From NCBI GenBank assembly GCA_036023115.1, contig JAYKKT010000074.1, positions 6,645,501 through 6,709,500 of the forward strand: a DNA stretch of 64,000 bases, given 5' to 3'. This DNA is from Brasenia schreberi (lineage: Eukaryota > Streptophyta > Magnoliopsida > Nymphaeales > Cabombaceae). Below, in pieces: positions 22,428-34,399 of this stretch (positions are counted from its first letter, which is position 1; each line of letters begins with the position of its first letter). The translations under genes were made by a program, and so were the position numbers. The notes under the pieces are model-generated. The model searched no databases, was not told the origin of the DNA, and was given only the letters and a program-made list of their open reading frames with translations.

Positions 22428-22738
22428 TGTTGGAATTCAGAGAAGTATTGCAGGAGATTAAACACACAAAATAGACCTAATATTAAGGAATAAAATTGAG
22501 GGATCGAAGGAAGGGGCGGACCTCCAATGGAGGCCGCCCCCCTCTTCTCCACTCTCTGTTACAATGCAACCTCTTTCTCTTAAATACATCTACCAGCTCT
22601 TATATAGAGAGCTGTAAAATGGAATTTGACCAAAATACCCCTAGTACAGAAAATTACTAAAATGCCCCTATAGTTTCGGGCGAGTACAATAATACCTAGA
22701 AACATAAAACTAATACTAGATAAGCATATTCTTCAACA
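22428..22738 (-). repeat. LTR, 5' LTR in element orientation
   Basis: 311 bp, partner of 19589-19908. Followed on the plus strand by TGGAG (target duplication with one change) and then the resumed LINE sequence 'attttaaattttgc'. Confidence 0.9.
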
Positions 22739-22743
22739 TGGAG

Positions 22744-25091
22744 ATTTTAAATTTTGCTATGTCATTTGATCTCTTTATAGTCAAAACAATCCTCAAAAAA
22801 TGAGATGAACATTTAATTACTTATAAGAGTGGCTTATCACAAACACAAATTGATTACTTTATTTGTAGAAAAAAAGATAGAGCGTGTTGTAAAGATTGTA
22901 AGGTAATTCCAGGAGAAAGCTTAACCACCCAACATCGACTTTTAGTTATGGATTTACAAATAAAAAAATGGACAAAGAAGAAAAGAGTGCATCGAGCTAT
23001 TCGGACTAAATGGTGGAACCTCAAAAGTGAGAAAAAAGATATATTTAAACAAAAAGTCCTTCAAGGAGATGTTTGGAATTATGTTGGTACACCCTGTGAT
23101 ATGTGGAACCATATGGCTCTACATATTAAGAAAGTGACGAAAGATGTGTTAGGGGTATCTAAGGGAGGTGTACTGATACAAAAAGAAGCTTGGTGGTGGA
23201 GTGAAGTAGTACAAAATAAAATCAAGGCAAAGAGGGCATGTTACAAATTACAGTATGCTAAGAAAACTAATGAAACTTTAAAGGCTTATAAGAAAGCAAA
23301 GAAGGAAGCGAAAAAGGCCGTGAGTGAAGCAAAAGCTAAAATTTGGGAGGATTTATCATTTATATAAAAAACTCAACTCAAAAAAGGGTGAAAGAGATAT
23401 TTTTAGGATAGCTAGGGCTAGAGATAAGAAAACTAAAGACCTTAATTATGTTAGATGCATCCAGAATGAGGATGAAAAAATTCTAGTGGCAAATGATGAT
23501 ATAAGAAATAAATGGAAAAACTATTTTTATATGCTTTTTAATGAAAATAAAGATGTTAGTATTAGCTTAGTAGAGTTAGCCAAATCAGAAAAGTATATAA
23601 CCCACAAATTCTACCGACGTATTCAAAAGAATGAAGTCAAAGAGGCTCTTAAACATATGAAGGGTGGTAAATCGGTAGGACCAGATAATATTCCTATAGA
23701 AGTTTGGAAAATACTAAGAGAAATAGGAATCACTTAGCTCACAAGACTATTTAATGAAATATGGAAAAACCAAAAGATACCCGAGGAATGGAGAACAAGT
23801 ACACTTATACCCATATATAAGAACAAGGGAGACATTCAAAATTGTGCGAATTATTGAGGTATCAAGTTAATGAGTCATACTATGAAATTATGGGAAAGAA
23901 TTATCGAACGTAGGTTAAGACAAGTATCAAGTACAACAGAGAACCAATTTGGATTCATGCCGGGCAGATCTACTATTGAAGCCATTCACCTTTTGAGACG
24001 TCTTATGGAACATTGTAGAGCAAAAAAGAAAGACCTTCACATGATATTTATTGATCTAGAAAAAGCTTATGATAGGGTACCGAGGGAGGTTCTTTGGAGA
24101 ACTTTGGAAAAAAGAGGTATACCATTGACATATATTAACCTTATAAGAGACATGTATGATGGTGCAAAAACATGTGTGAGGACTCATGAAGGAACGACAA
24201 ACTTCTTTGAAGTTAATATTGAGTTACATCAAGGATCAACTTTAAGTCCATACTTATTTATAATGGTGATGGATGAGTTAACAAAACATGTTCAAGATGA
24301 AGTACCTTGGTGTATGTCATTTGCAGATGACATTGTATTAGTGGAGGAGTCTAAGGAAAAAGTTAATAGAAAATTGGAACTATGGAGAGAAACATTAGAA
24401 AGCAAAGGCCTCCGACTTAGTAGAACAAAGACATAATATATGGAATGTAAGTTTGATCATTTGGTTACTTCAAAGGACATAGAAATTAAAATTGGCACAC
24501 ATTGCATTCCCCAAAAGGAAAGTTTTAAATACCTAGGGTCAATTTTTCAGAGTGATGGAAGAATTGATGGAGATGTTACACAGAATAAATGCTGGTTGGT
24601 TAAAATGGAGAGGAGCATCGGGTATTCTTTGTGATAAGAAGATACCATTAAAATTAAAAAGTAAATATTATAGAGCAGCAATTAGGCCTGCCATGTTTTA
24701 TGGTTCAGAGTGTTGGGCAGTTAATCATCAACATGTACAAAAGATGTCTGTGACAGAAATGAAGATGTTAAGATGGATGAGTGGTCATACAAGAAAAGAC
24801 CGTATACATAATGAGGTTATTAGAAACAAATTAGGAGTGGTACCAATAGAGGATAAAATGAGAGAACATCGTTTAAGATGGTTTGGACATATAGAAAGAA
24901 GATCAAAAGAAGAACCTGTAAGAAGGTTAGAAAAACTAAATTTGGAAAGTATTAAAAGAGGTAGAGGACGACCACAAAAGTGTTGGAAAGAAACAATAAA
25001 GAATGATCTAGCTTATTGGGAGTTAACTCCTAACATGGCACGCGATAGGGATCTGTGGAAACAAAGAATCCATGTAGCCGACCCCGTCTAG
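22744..25091 (+). pseudogene. Reverse transcriptase part of the RTE LINE, broken
   Basis: This continues the LINE polyprotein after the LTR insertion. An open block at 22948-23350 carries the Lys-rich linker (EAWWWSEVVQNKIKAKR). A 7-bp reiteration near 23350 shifts the frame; 23324-23733 continues with FYRRIQKNEVKEALKH and SVGPDNIPIEVW. Stops follow at 23734 (Trp codon), 23854 (Arg of NYRG) and 24434. RT palm motifs are at 24050-24090 ([12 protein letters not shown]) and about 24316 (SFADDI, the catalytic Asp pair). A second shift at about 24585 leads to the frame ending at 25091. The product would copy element RNA; here it cannot be made whole. Confidence 0.9.
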
Positions 25092-25616
25092 TATGGGAAA
25101 AGGCTTAGTTGTTGTTGTTGTTGTTATTGTTGTACCTTTACTACACAAATAAAGATGATATGTACTTCGCTGATGTTGATTTCAAGTCTTACCCTAACCA
25201 CAACCTCCTTACATCAACCACACACAACTTATTTTTATTTACATTAAAACACTGTCATTTAATTACAACACATACTTTGCTAATATTGATTAGCAGTCTC
25301 TAAAATAACATGCTACATACAAAGACAATATATATGCTTTCCTATTGTTGATTTTTAATCTTCCACTAACCACACACACATTATTGAACAAACTTTGCTA
25401 CTTTGTTTTCAAGTCTCGCCACCCAACAACACATTGTGATGTCCTGCCCTAGTAAAATAAATAAAAACACTATCATGTATATTATTGAGCAAGTCCCCAC
25501 ACCAACCATAACAAACTATTACTTGCACCGAGCCAAAAGCATCATATGCAAACATCTAGTACTTTACTAATAATGATTCGAAGGATTCACCAACCATAAC
25601 AATGTTAAAATATATG

Positions 25617-25680
25617 TAATAGGAGATGGGCCACTAGGGCCCGTCAAACATGGACTAAATGGCCTGGCCCCTAAATCACT
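25617..25680 (+). mobile_element. Short LTR-like scrap
   Basis: 'gtaataggagatgggccact' and 'agggcccgtc' resemble the complement of the solo LTR at 42438-42689. Too short to set ends. Confidence 0.4.
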
Positions 25681-26155
25681 TTCTCGTATCTCGTCTAAGT
25701 GAAACAAAATACAAATTTTCAGGATAGACTTATTATTAAATCAACCACATTGAACTTATTGTTAATTACGTTAAGCTATAATCAGTAAATTAGAGAAAGA
25801 AGTACTTCACTACCGGTGATTAAAAGTCTCTTTAAGAACACACTTCTAAACAAAGACTGTATGTTCCTTACTAACCATGATTTCAAGTCTTAGCCTAACC
25901 ACATAAAAAAAAGAAGTCATATTCTTCTGTAATGTTGATCTCAAGTCTTACCCTAATCACAACAACAAATACATCATATATTTCACTAATATTGACTTCA
26001 AGTCTTATCCTAACCACACTCCACTACTATAGATTTCAACTCTTATCACCACCTTACATCACTTTTTCCTATATCGTCTAAGACAAAATAAAATTCTTTC
26101 CTCTTCATATCAATCACACAAATCGTACAAAATGTATAGTCATTTACATCAAAAC

Positions 26156-26243
26156 AACAACAACAACTAAGCCTTTTCCCATACTGGACAGGGTTGGCTA
26201 CATGGATTCTTTGTTCCAACAGAGCCCTATCATGTGCCATGTT
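26156..26243 (-). mobile_element. Extremely 5'-truncated RTE LINE insertion (3' tail only)
   Basis: The plus strand reads (CAA)n, then 'ctaagccttttcccatac', matching the last roughly 85 bases of the LINE ending at 25132. The flanks 'atttacatcaaaac' (26142-26155) and 'atttacatcaagac' (26244-26257) are a 14-bp target duplication with one mismatch, so this is a true retrotransposition event. Confidence 0.85.
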
Positions 26244-26490
26244 ATTTACATCAAGACATAATCATTAAATTAAAAAAACAAGTACTTTGTTATCATTCAT
26301 TAGAACTCTGAGGAAAACAACATGCTTCTAAACAAAGATGGTATATCCCTCACTAATGTTGATTTCAAGTCTTACCCTAACTAAACTCAACTAATGTTTA
26401 CATCACTAATTTTGATTTTTGAGTATTATCCTAACAAGACTCAACTAATGTTGATCTCAAAGTCTTACTACCACCATATCTCACTTTGTT

Positions 26491-26833
26491 GTGTCTCGTC
26501 TTAGTGAGACAAACTAACATTTTTTATTTTAGATTTTAGTCAATTGTTACCGTAAACACCCAAATCTTTTTTCAAAAGATTTGATCTTTCAGAAATTTTG
26601 CCTTTTTAAGAAAAATTGTGGTTCTAGGTCTTTTAAGGGTTTTCAAATAAAGATATCTTAAACGAACTCATTTTCGTGCCAAAATTTTGTAGGAGTCTCA
26701 AAATAAAGGTATTCTGCACCCCTCTCAAAAAAAATCTAATTTTGACAAAATCCCGAAAAATGACTGCTTTACCCTTAAGGCCAAATTGGCAGGAATCTAT
26801 TAAATGATTACCTTAAAAAAGAATGATTTCAAA
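26491..26833. other. Non-satellite insert, left part, unidentified
   Basis: The satellite phrases stop near 26490. The following A+T-rich sequence ('acacccaaatcttttttcaa') continues on the far side of the hAT element to about 30500, so the hAT landed in an older insert. No coding signal. The last eight bases (26826-26833) are the hAT target duplication. Confidence 0.45.
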
Positions 26834-29800
26834 CAGTGTTGTCTCGATACGTATCGTATCACCGTATCGCACCTGGGACCCTTATAAAGGGTCCCGACCC
26901 GAGAGAAACCCGCGATTTTTCGTGGGTTTCCTCTCTCCTTTTGGATTCCTCAAGTTCCCTAAGAGTCGGTTTTCACCTCCTTGGTGTTCAAAGCTCTAAA
27001 ATCGTGCCCTACGGTGTTCGTCCAAGCCTCCAAACTCGGATTTAGGTATATTTTTAATGTTTTTTTCATTTTTTTCCTTTATATTTATTGTTTTTTGTGT
27101 TATTTCGGTTTTTTTTTAATGACAAAATATGAAGTTATTAAGTGTGTGTATACGATTTTTATTGCATTCATGAAGTGGGAGACACTCGATTTGAGTGTTA
27201 TTTGAAGATTGGGGGATTTACGAAGTGCTTTTATTTTCAGGTTTTTGTTTGAATTAAAGTACTCTATTGAGATGGCAGGAAGGGGTGGTAGAGACTCTCA
27301 TTCAAAGTCTGATGATCCGACATGGCAGTGGGGTATACCAGTTGAGGGTTCAAGGTTAAAAATCAGATGTTTATTTTATGAAAAGGTGGTTAGTGGTGGA
27401 ATTTCAAGGTTGAAACACCACCTAGCAGGAACCACGAAAGAAATTGCTCCATGCACAGGCAAAGTTAGAAGTGTGCCAGAAGGTATTAAATGGCAATGCT
27501 TGCAGATGATTGAGAGCATACAGGAAAGGAGACAACAAAAGGATGATTTTCAGATGTGTGAAGAAGTTGATGATGCTACTGCCACTGGAGTTGGATTCAC
27601 TGATAGTTTGCCTTCAGATGTTAGAACAGATATTGATAGTAGTAGTTCGTGAGCACCTAGCAGAGGAAAGAGGGTTGCAGTTGAAGACTTTGGAGGTGGC
27701 AGAAGAGGAAGTTCAGGAAGGAGTAGAGGAAGAGCTTCTTCTTCTAGCATACGTTCATTCTTTCCTCCTTCCACTACACCTAGTGCTCAGCGAGGAATTC
27801 GTGCTGCTATGGCTTCAGAACAACTGTACGATCAAGCAGACCTTGCAGTGGGCAGATGGGTTTATGATGCATGCATTCCATTTAATGCAGCAAACAGTTT
27901 TCATTTTCAAGCAATGGCAGATGCAATTGCTAACATTGGTCCAAGATACATGATGCCCTCTTATCAGAAGTTGAGAGGGAAGATATTAGATCAGACCGTG
28001 ATTGAAGTGCAGCAATACTGTTCGGCTTTGAGACAATCGTGGAAGGAAACAAGAAGCACTATCATGGCAGATAGATGAACCGATAGGCGAGGAAGGACAT
28101 TGCTAAACTTTCTTGTATATTGTCCTAAAGGACTCATGTTTTTGAGATCTCTAGATATGTCAGAGGAGAGGCACACTGCAGAGATCCTACGAGAGGAATT
28201 TGATAAGGTTATACAAGAGGTTGGGCTAGAAAATGTAGTCCAATTGATTACAGATAATGCAGCTACAAAGCAGCTGGAAAGGAGCTAGCTGATATTTATG
28301 GGACTTCCTACTCGACACCATGTGCAGCCCATTGTTTAGATCTCATCCTCGAGGACATTGGTGAGATGGATGAAATAAAGGCAACAACTGAGTGTTGCTA
28401 AGATATTACAAAATTCATTTACAACCATGCATTTGTTTTGTGTATGATGAGGAGATACACAGAAGGTGCAAAGCTTCTTCGCACAGCTGCAACTCGGTTC
28501 GCAACAAACTTCTTATCTATACAGAGTATTGTGAGACAGAAGTAAGCTTTAAAGAGAATGTTCTCCTCACAGAAGGAACAGAAAGTTAAATGAGATTGCA
28601 GAAACGGTTTTTAGAAGTTCATTTTAGAATGCATATATCAGATTATTGAAAATTACTTGTCCTTTAGTGAAAGTTTTGAGATTGGCTGACAGCGAGGAGA
28701 AACCATCTATGGGCTACCTTTATGAAGCCATGGACAGGGCAAAAGAAGCGATCAGAAATAACGTTAATGGAAAAAAAAAAGATTATGTGCCCGTGTAGAA
28801 AATAATTGATAGTAGATGGAATAAACAATTGCATCAGCCTATTCATGCAGCAGCCTACTATCTAAACCCATCATTGAAGTACTCAACAACCTTCAAAAGG
28901 GACGGTGAGGTTAATCGAGGAATCATTGAATGCATCGACAGATTAGTCCCTGATGAGAGCATAGTAGATGCGATACATCGAGAGATGGAGATATATGATA
29001 ATGCTCTTCACTTGATGGGTTTGCCTGTTGCAATTTGCAACCGCTCTATGATGCGTCCAGGTACATTGTTTATTTTCATATTTAAGTTACATCTTACATT
29101 ACTGTGGATTATTATGTCTCTAATGTTTATATTTTTTTTACAGATGGTTGGTGGAACAGGTTTGGAAGTGATTGTCCAAACCTTAGAGATTTTGCAGTTA
29201 GAGTCTTAAGCCAAACCTGTAGTGTAACAGGTTGTGAAAGAAATTGGAGTGTTTTTTAACACATCCATACAAAAAAGCGCAACAGGTTGGAACACAAAAG
29301 GCTTAATGATTTGGTTTATATTCATTGTAACATGCGCCTTCGTGAATGGTAATGTTGTATTACTTTCAAATTTTCAACTCGATATTATTTAACTTCAGTT
29401 TTCAATTGTTAATATTACTTACTAATTGTTTATCTTTGTTTGTGTCGTAGGCAATTAAAAAAAGTAAATAGAGAAGAAAGTCAATTCGATTCAATAAGTT
29501 TGGATAATTTTGATATATTAGAAGATTGGGTTATGGAAGACACTGAAGAAAATGCCCTCCTAACAGAAGAAGACGTTGCCTGGATTAATTTGAAAGGAGC
29601 GCAACAACATTATGGAGATGAAGAATTTGATTTTGAAGAAGAAGGTGTGGGCGTGGCTGATGATGATGAGGATCTGCAACAAGGAGAAGATGAAGATTAT
29701 TTAGTTGATGATCCTGATTACAATTTGTAAAATGTAACATTATATGTAACTGTAGTGTACTGTAAAGTATAAACTATGTCTGTATTTTATTTTTTAGATT

Positions 29801-30039
29801 CAAAATATGTAAATTTGGATGCAATTGTTCAATGTTGAATGCTTAATCTGTACTAAACTTATATTATATGAATTTAAAGCAACTATCAGATTTTTCCTAA
29901 TTTTTTTCGATTTTTTACTATTTTTTATTAATTTTTAATTAATTTTTGTAATATTTTAATATTAAAGTACGATACGATACGATACGCCCGTATCGTGGAG
30001 CCCAGCGATACACGATACGATACGCGTCAGACAACACTG
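26834..30039 (+). mobile_element. hAT DNA transposon, structurally complete, coding region dead
   Basis: 3206 bp with inverted ends CAGTGTTGTCT (left) and its complement ending CAACACTG (right). The eight bases ATTTCAAA lie directly outside both ends (26826-26833 and 30040-30047): a perfect 8-bp target duplication, diagnostic for hAT. Both subterminal regions are crowded with GTATCG/CGATAC motifs. The interior holds a hAT transposase pseudogene (27272-29730). Both termini are intact, so it could still have been moved by a related transposase. Confidence 0.95.
27272..29730 (+). pseudogene. hAT transposase pseudogene (BED finger, DUF659-type core, dimerisation domain)
   Basis: Exons 27272-29060, 29144-29348 and 29451-29730 have GT-AG introns in phase. 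The start is ATG (MAGRGGRDSHS) followed by a BED-like region (WQWGIPVEG, SRLKHHLAG). The core reads MADR-stop-TDRRGRTLLNFLVYCP, then ITDNAA, TPCAAHCLDLILEDI and TRFATNFLSIQSI. Exon 2 has GWWNRFGSDCPNLR and GCERNWSVF, the hAT C-terminal dimerisation motif. Exon 3 is very acidic. Lesions: TGA at 27650; TGA at 28076, where relatives have Trp before TD; a frameshift near 28262; stops at 28399, about 28540, 28796 and about 29258. The normal product excises and reinserts the element using a DDE triad; this copy cannot. Confidence 0.93.
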
Positions 30040-30047
30040 ATTTCAAA

Positions 30048-30500
30048 TGATCTTCTTGAAAGAAACAAAAGAAAATGAGACATTGGGGACCAAACCCAAA
30101 AATGTTTGCAAAATGATAAAATTATAAAACTACAAAACCTTTTAAATTCAAAACCAAAACAAAGACCTTAAAAACTCGCCCGATTGAGGATAGTCCTACT
30201 CTAAAAGCGTTAAAGCGGTTCGAAACCCTAAACCCATTAAAGGGTTAAAGCAGTCGAAACGGTAAAAACTAACTCACGGAGCGAAAGCATGTCACCTGTG
30301 CAAAAAAAACACTAGGAATGGGTCTCAGTTGTTTTCCAAAAAGAATATTTGAAGATTTCGTTAAAAACTCGAGGTTTTCAAATATAAGAAATGGTTTTAA
30401 ACATTTGAAATCATAAATTTTACCTGAAAAGAGAATCAAGGAAAGCATAATTCAAAAAGGCTAAGATGAAAGCATGAGAGCTCAGAAGAACTGGAGGTCC
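30048..30500. other. Non-satellite insert, right part, unidentified
   Basis: Continuation of the unidentified sequence before 26834. It holds a run of 'ttaaagcggttcgaaaccct'-like phrases at about 30215-30265. No gene seen. Satellite phrases return near 30500. Confidence 0.4.
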
Positions 30501-31553
30501 TCGATAGATTATTGAATAAACCATTATATCATCTCACTATACATGTCATCTAAATCGACACATAATCATTCAATTTGAACAAAAAGTACTTCAATGCCAT
30601 TTATTAGAAGTCCCCTAAGAACAACACAGATTTAAATGCACACATCATATTCTTTACTAATGTTGATCTAAAAGTCTTACTGTAAACAAACTGTAATGTT
30701 GATTTCAAGTCTTACCCAAACCATAACAACAAATACACCATATACTTCACTAACATGGATTTGCAGGCCTTATCCTAACCACACTCTACTAATGCTCATT
30801 TCAAGTCTAACCACCACCCTACATCACTTTATCGTATATTATCAATCTAAGACGAAATGAAAGTGTTCAATTTAGGTTGTTGATTGCTTCCTTACATCAA
30901 CCAAGCTAAACGCAATGTCATCTACATCGATACATAATCATTTAATTAGAACAAAAAATGTTGCCCTACCATTGATTAAAAGTCTCTTGAAAAATGATGT
31001 ATTTCTAAGCACACACAAAATATCCCTAACAAATATTAATTTCCAGTCTTTATCTAACCACACAAACAAAAGAAAAGCATATTCTTCACTAGTGTTGATT
31101 TCAAGTCTTCACCTAACTACACACTCAACTAAAGTTGATTTGAAGTCTTTCCCAAACAACACAAACAAAGAATTCACATTCTTTACTAATGTTCATTTCA
31201 AGCATTACCCAAAACAAACTATACTAATGTTGATTTCAAGTCTTACTTTAACCACAACTACAAATACTTCATATTCTTTACTATATTGATTTAAGTCTTA
31301 CCCTAACCACACTCCACTTATTTTGATTTCAAAACAAACTATACTAATGTTTATTTCAAGTCTTACCTTAACCACCACCACAAATACTCCATATTCTTTA
31401 CTAATATTGATTTTAAGTCTTACCGTAATCACACTCTGCTTATTTTGATTTCAAGACTTACCACCACCCTACGTAACTTTGTCTCATCCTATCTTAGCTA
31501 GATAAAATAACATTCTTTGTTTAAGATTGTTGAGAACACCCTTATATCAACCT
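30501..31553 (+). repeat. Satellite segment
   Basis: Diverged subrepeats with 'actaatgttgatttcaagtc', 'caaacaaagaa.tcacattctt' and 'aaccacactccacta'. A roughly 110-bp local reiteration is visible at 31205-31440 ('ttcaaaacaaactatactaa' occurs twice). No genes. Confidence 0.8.
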
Positions 31554-31788
31554 CAACAACAACAACAACAACAACTAAGCCTTTTCCCATACTAGACGGG
31601 GACGGCTACATGGATTCTTTGTTTCCACAGATCCCTATCGTGTGCCATATTAGCAATTAACTCGCAATAAACTAGATCATTCTTTATTGTTTCTTTCCAA
31701 TACTTTTGTGGTCGTCCTCTACCGCTTTTAATACTTTCCAAATTTAGTTTTCCTAACCTTCTTATAGGTTCTTCTTTTGATCTTCTTT

Positions 31789-32814
31789 CTATATTCCAAA
31801 CCATATTAAACGATATTCTCTCATTTTATCCTCTATTGGTGCCACTCCTAATTTGTCTCTAATAACCTCATTATGTATACGGTTTTTTCTTGTATGACCA
31901 CTCATCCATCTCAACATCTTCATTTCTGTCACATACTTCTTTTGTACATGTTGATAATTAACTGCCCAACACTCAGAACCATAAAACATGGCAGGCCTAA
32001 TTGCTGCTCTATAATATTTACCTTTTAACTTTAATGGTATCTTCTTATCACAAAGAATACCTGATGCTCCTCTCCATTTTAACCAACCACCATTAATTCT
32101 ATGCGTAACATTTCCATCAATTCTTCCATCACTCTGAAAAATTGACCCTAGGTGTTTAAAACTTTCCTTTTGGGGGATGTAGTGTGTGCCAATTTTAATT
32201 TCTATGTCCTCTGAGGTAACCAAATGATCAAACTTACATTCCATATATTCTGTCTTTGTTCTACTAAGTCGGAGGCCTTTGCTTTCTAATGTTTCTCTCC
32301 ATAGTTCCAATTTTCTATTAACTTTTTCCTTAGACTCCTCCACTAATATAATGTCATCTGCAAATAACATACACCAAGGTACTTCATCTTGAATATATTT
32401 TGTTAACTCATCCATCACCATTATAAATAAGTATGGACTTAAAGTTGATCCTTGATGTAACCCAATATTAACTTCAAAGAAGTTTGTCGTTCCTTCATGA
32501 GTCCTCACACATGTTTTTGCACCATCATACATGTCTCTTATAAGGTTAATATATGTCAATAGGATACCTCTTTTTTCCAAAGTTCTCCAAAGAACGTCTC
32601 TCGGTACCCTATTATAAGCTTTTTCTAGATCAATAAATATCATGTGAAGGTCTTTCTTTTTTACTCTAAAATGTTCCATAAGACGTCTCAAAAGGTGAAT
32701 CGCTTCAATAGTAGATCTGCCTGGCATGAATCCAAATTGGTTCTCTGTTGTACTTGATACTTGTCTTAACCTACGTTCGATAATTCTTTCCCATAATTTC
32801 ATAGTATGCCTCAT
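31789..32814 (-). pseudogene. Reverse transcriptase frame of the second LINE
   Basis: 341 uninterrupted codons covering RT palm and thumb and the start of the C-terminal region, including [10 protein letters not shown] and the catalytic LFADDI. It is cut off upstream by a TGA in the NYRG codon (about 32827) and downstream by a frameshift near 31795, after which the frame at 31804-31592 continues to the element end (GRGRPQKYWKETI). The FADD pair is intact, but the enzyme lacks its endonuclease. Confidence 0.85.
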
Positions 32815-34399
32815 TAACTTGATACCTCAATAATTCGCACAATTTTGAATGTCTCCCTTGTTCTTATATATGGGTATAAGTGTACTTGTTCTCCATTCCT
32901 CGGGCATCTTTTGGTTTTTCCATATTTCATTAAATAGTCTTGTGAGCCAAGTGATTCCTGTTTCTCCTAGTATTTTCCAAACTTCTATAGGAATATTATC
33001 TGGTCCTACCGATTTACCACCCTTCATATGTTTAAGAGCCTCTTTGACTTCATTTTTTTAATACGTCGGTAGAAATTGTGGTTCATATACTTTTCTAACT
33101 TGGCTAAATCTCCTAAGCTAATACTAACATCTTTATTTTCATTAAAAAGATAATAAAAATAGTTTTTCAATCTATTTCTTATATCATCATTTGCCACTAG
33201 AATTTTTTCATCCTCGTCTTTGATGCATCTAACATAATTAAGATATTTAGTTTTCTTATCTCTAGCCCTAGCTATCCTAAAAATATCTCTTTCACCCTCT
33301 TTTGAGTTGAGTTTTTTATATAAGTCCTCTCAAATTGTAGCTTTTGCTTCACTCACGGCCTTTTTCGCTTCCTTCTTTGCTTTCTTATAAGCCTATAAAG
33401 TTTCACTACTTTTCTTAGCATAATGTAATTTGTAACATGCCCTCTTTGCCTTGATTTTATTTTGTACTACTTCACTCCATCTCCCATAGATATCCCTAAC
33501 ACATCTTTCGCCACTTTCCTAGTATGTATAGCTATATGGTTCCACATATCACAGGGTGTACCAACATAATTCCAAACATCTCCTTGAAGGACTTTTTGTT
33601 TAAATATATCTTCTTTCTCGCTTTTTGAGGTTCCACCATTTAGTCCGAATAGCTCGATGCACTCTTTTCTTCTTTGTCCATTTTTTTATTTGTAAATCCA
33701 TAACTAAAAGTCGATGTTGGGTGGTTAAGCTTTCTCCTGGAATTACCTTGCAATCTTTACAACCCGCTCTATCTTTTTTTCTACAAATAAAGTAATCAAC
33801 TTGTGTTTGTGATAAGCCACTCTTATAAGTAATTAAATATTCATCTCATTTTTTGAAGATTGTATTGACTATAAAGAGGTCAAATGCCATAGCAAAATTT
33901 AAAATCTCCCTACCTTCCTCATTTATATCCCAAAAAAAAAAAGTTTTCATGAATCCCTTGATATTGCCTCTTTACCGACATGTCCATTTAAGTCTCCTCC
34001 TGAACAAATCATCTCCCTTTGTGGAATCTTTTGAATCACCTTATCTAACTCTTCCCAAAAAGTTGTCTTTATACTATCTTCGCGTAAGCACAAACTATAT
34101 TCAAAACCTCTGCTCCTAACACTAATTTCAACGTCATGATTCGGTCAACATATCATTGTATGTCTACTACACTATCCTTTAAATCTTTATTTATGATAAT
34201 ACCAACTCCATTTCGAGCCTTTTCTTTACCTGAGTACCATAATTTAAAACATGTATCCTCTATCTCCTTTGCTTTTTCTCTAACCCATTATGTCTCTTGT
34301 AAACATAGAATATGAATCTTTCTCCGAATCATAGTATCTACCATCTCTATTAGCTTACCGGATAATGTTCTGATATTCCAAGAACTAATATGAATCTTA

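Larger units (their letters stand above)
19589..22738 (-). mobile_element. Non-autonomous LTR retrotransposon carrying captured host gene pieces
   Basis: Two direct LTRs (19589-19908 and 22428-22738) with TG...CA ends flank 2.5 kb. On the minus strand the primer site TGGTATCAGAACC abuts the right LTR (22427-22415) and a polypurine tract abuts the left one, so the element reads right to left. The five bases at each side are GGGAG and TGGAG. The unbroken LINE at about 33905 (minus strand) shows a single GGGAG at the same place, proving the insertion site. There is no gag, protease, integrase or RT. The interior holds a chimeric host-derived frame (21505-22194) and minisatellite blocks. By eye the LTRs differ by about 10 substitutions plus one 9-bp duplication in the left LTR, so insertion is much younger than the host LINE. 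It must have been copied by enzymes of another, probably copia-type, element. Confidence 0.9.
18695..25132 (+). mobile_element. RTE-type LINE, near full length, split by an LTR retrotransposon
   Basis: The element begins TGTAAGGGATCACC and ends in a (GTT)n tail, the RTE hallmark. TACCTTTACTACACA occurs on both sides (18680-18694 and 25133-25147), a 15-bp target duplication; the second long copy has a similar 'ctacac' before its start, so part of this could be element sequence. Order: leader with a short frame (18715-19074), APE-type endonuclease from 19076 (NIRTLSGK, LQET, NGVGII, DLNGH), interruption by the element at 19589-22738, then linker, reverse transcriptase ([32 protein letters not shown]) and C-terminal region to 25090 (GRGRPQKCW). 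Without the insert it is about 3.3 kb. It is dead: Trp and Arg codons have become stops and there are frameshifts. Confidence 0.9.
25148..26490 (+). repeat. Satellite segment
   Basis: Diverged subrepeats of the 'actaatgttgatttcaagtc' type resume right after the LINE target duplication. Interrupted by a short LTR-like scrap (25617-25680) and an 88-bp LINE tail (26156-26243). No genes. Confidence 0.8.

Noticed and set aside
30915..31289. Open frame of 124 codons rich in Leu, Ser and Thr, and about twenty similar frames across the satellite
   Set aside because: All are translations of the same tandem subrepeat in one frame (phrases such as LISSLTLTT recur). No start context, domain or splice structure supports a gene.
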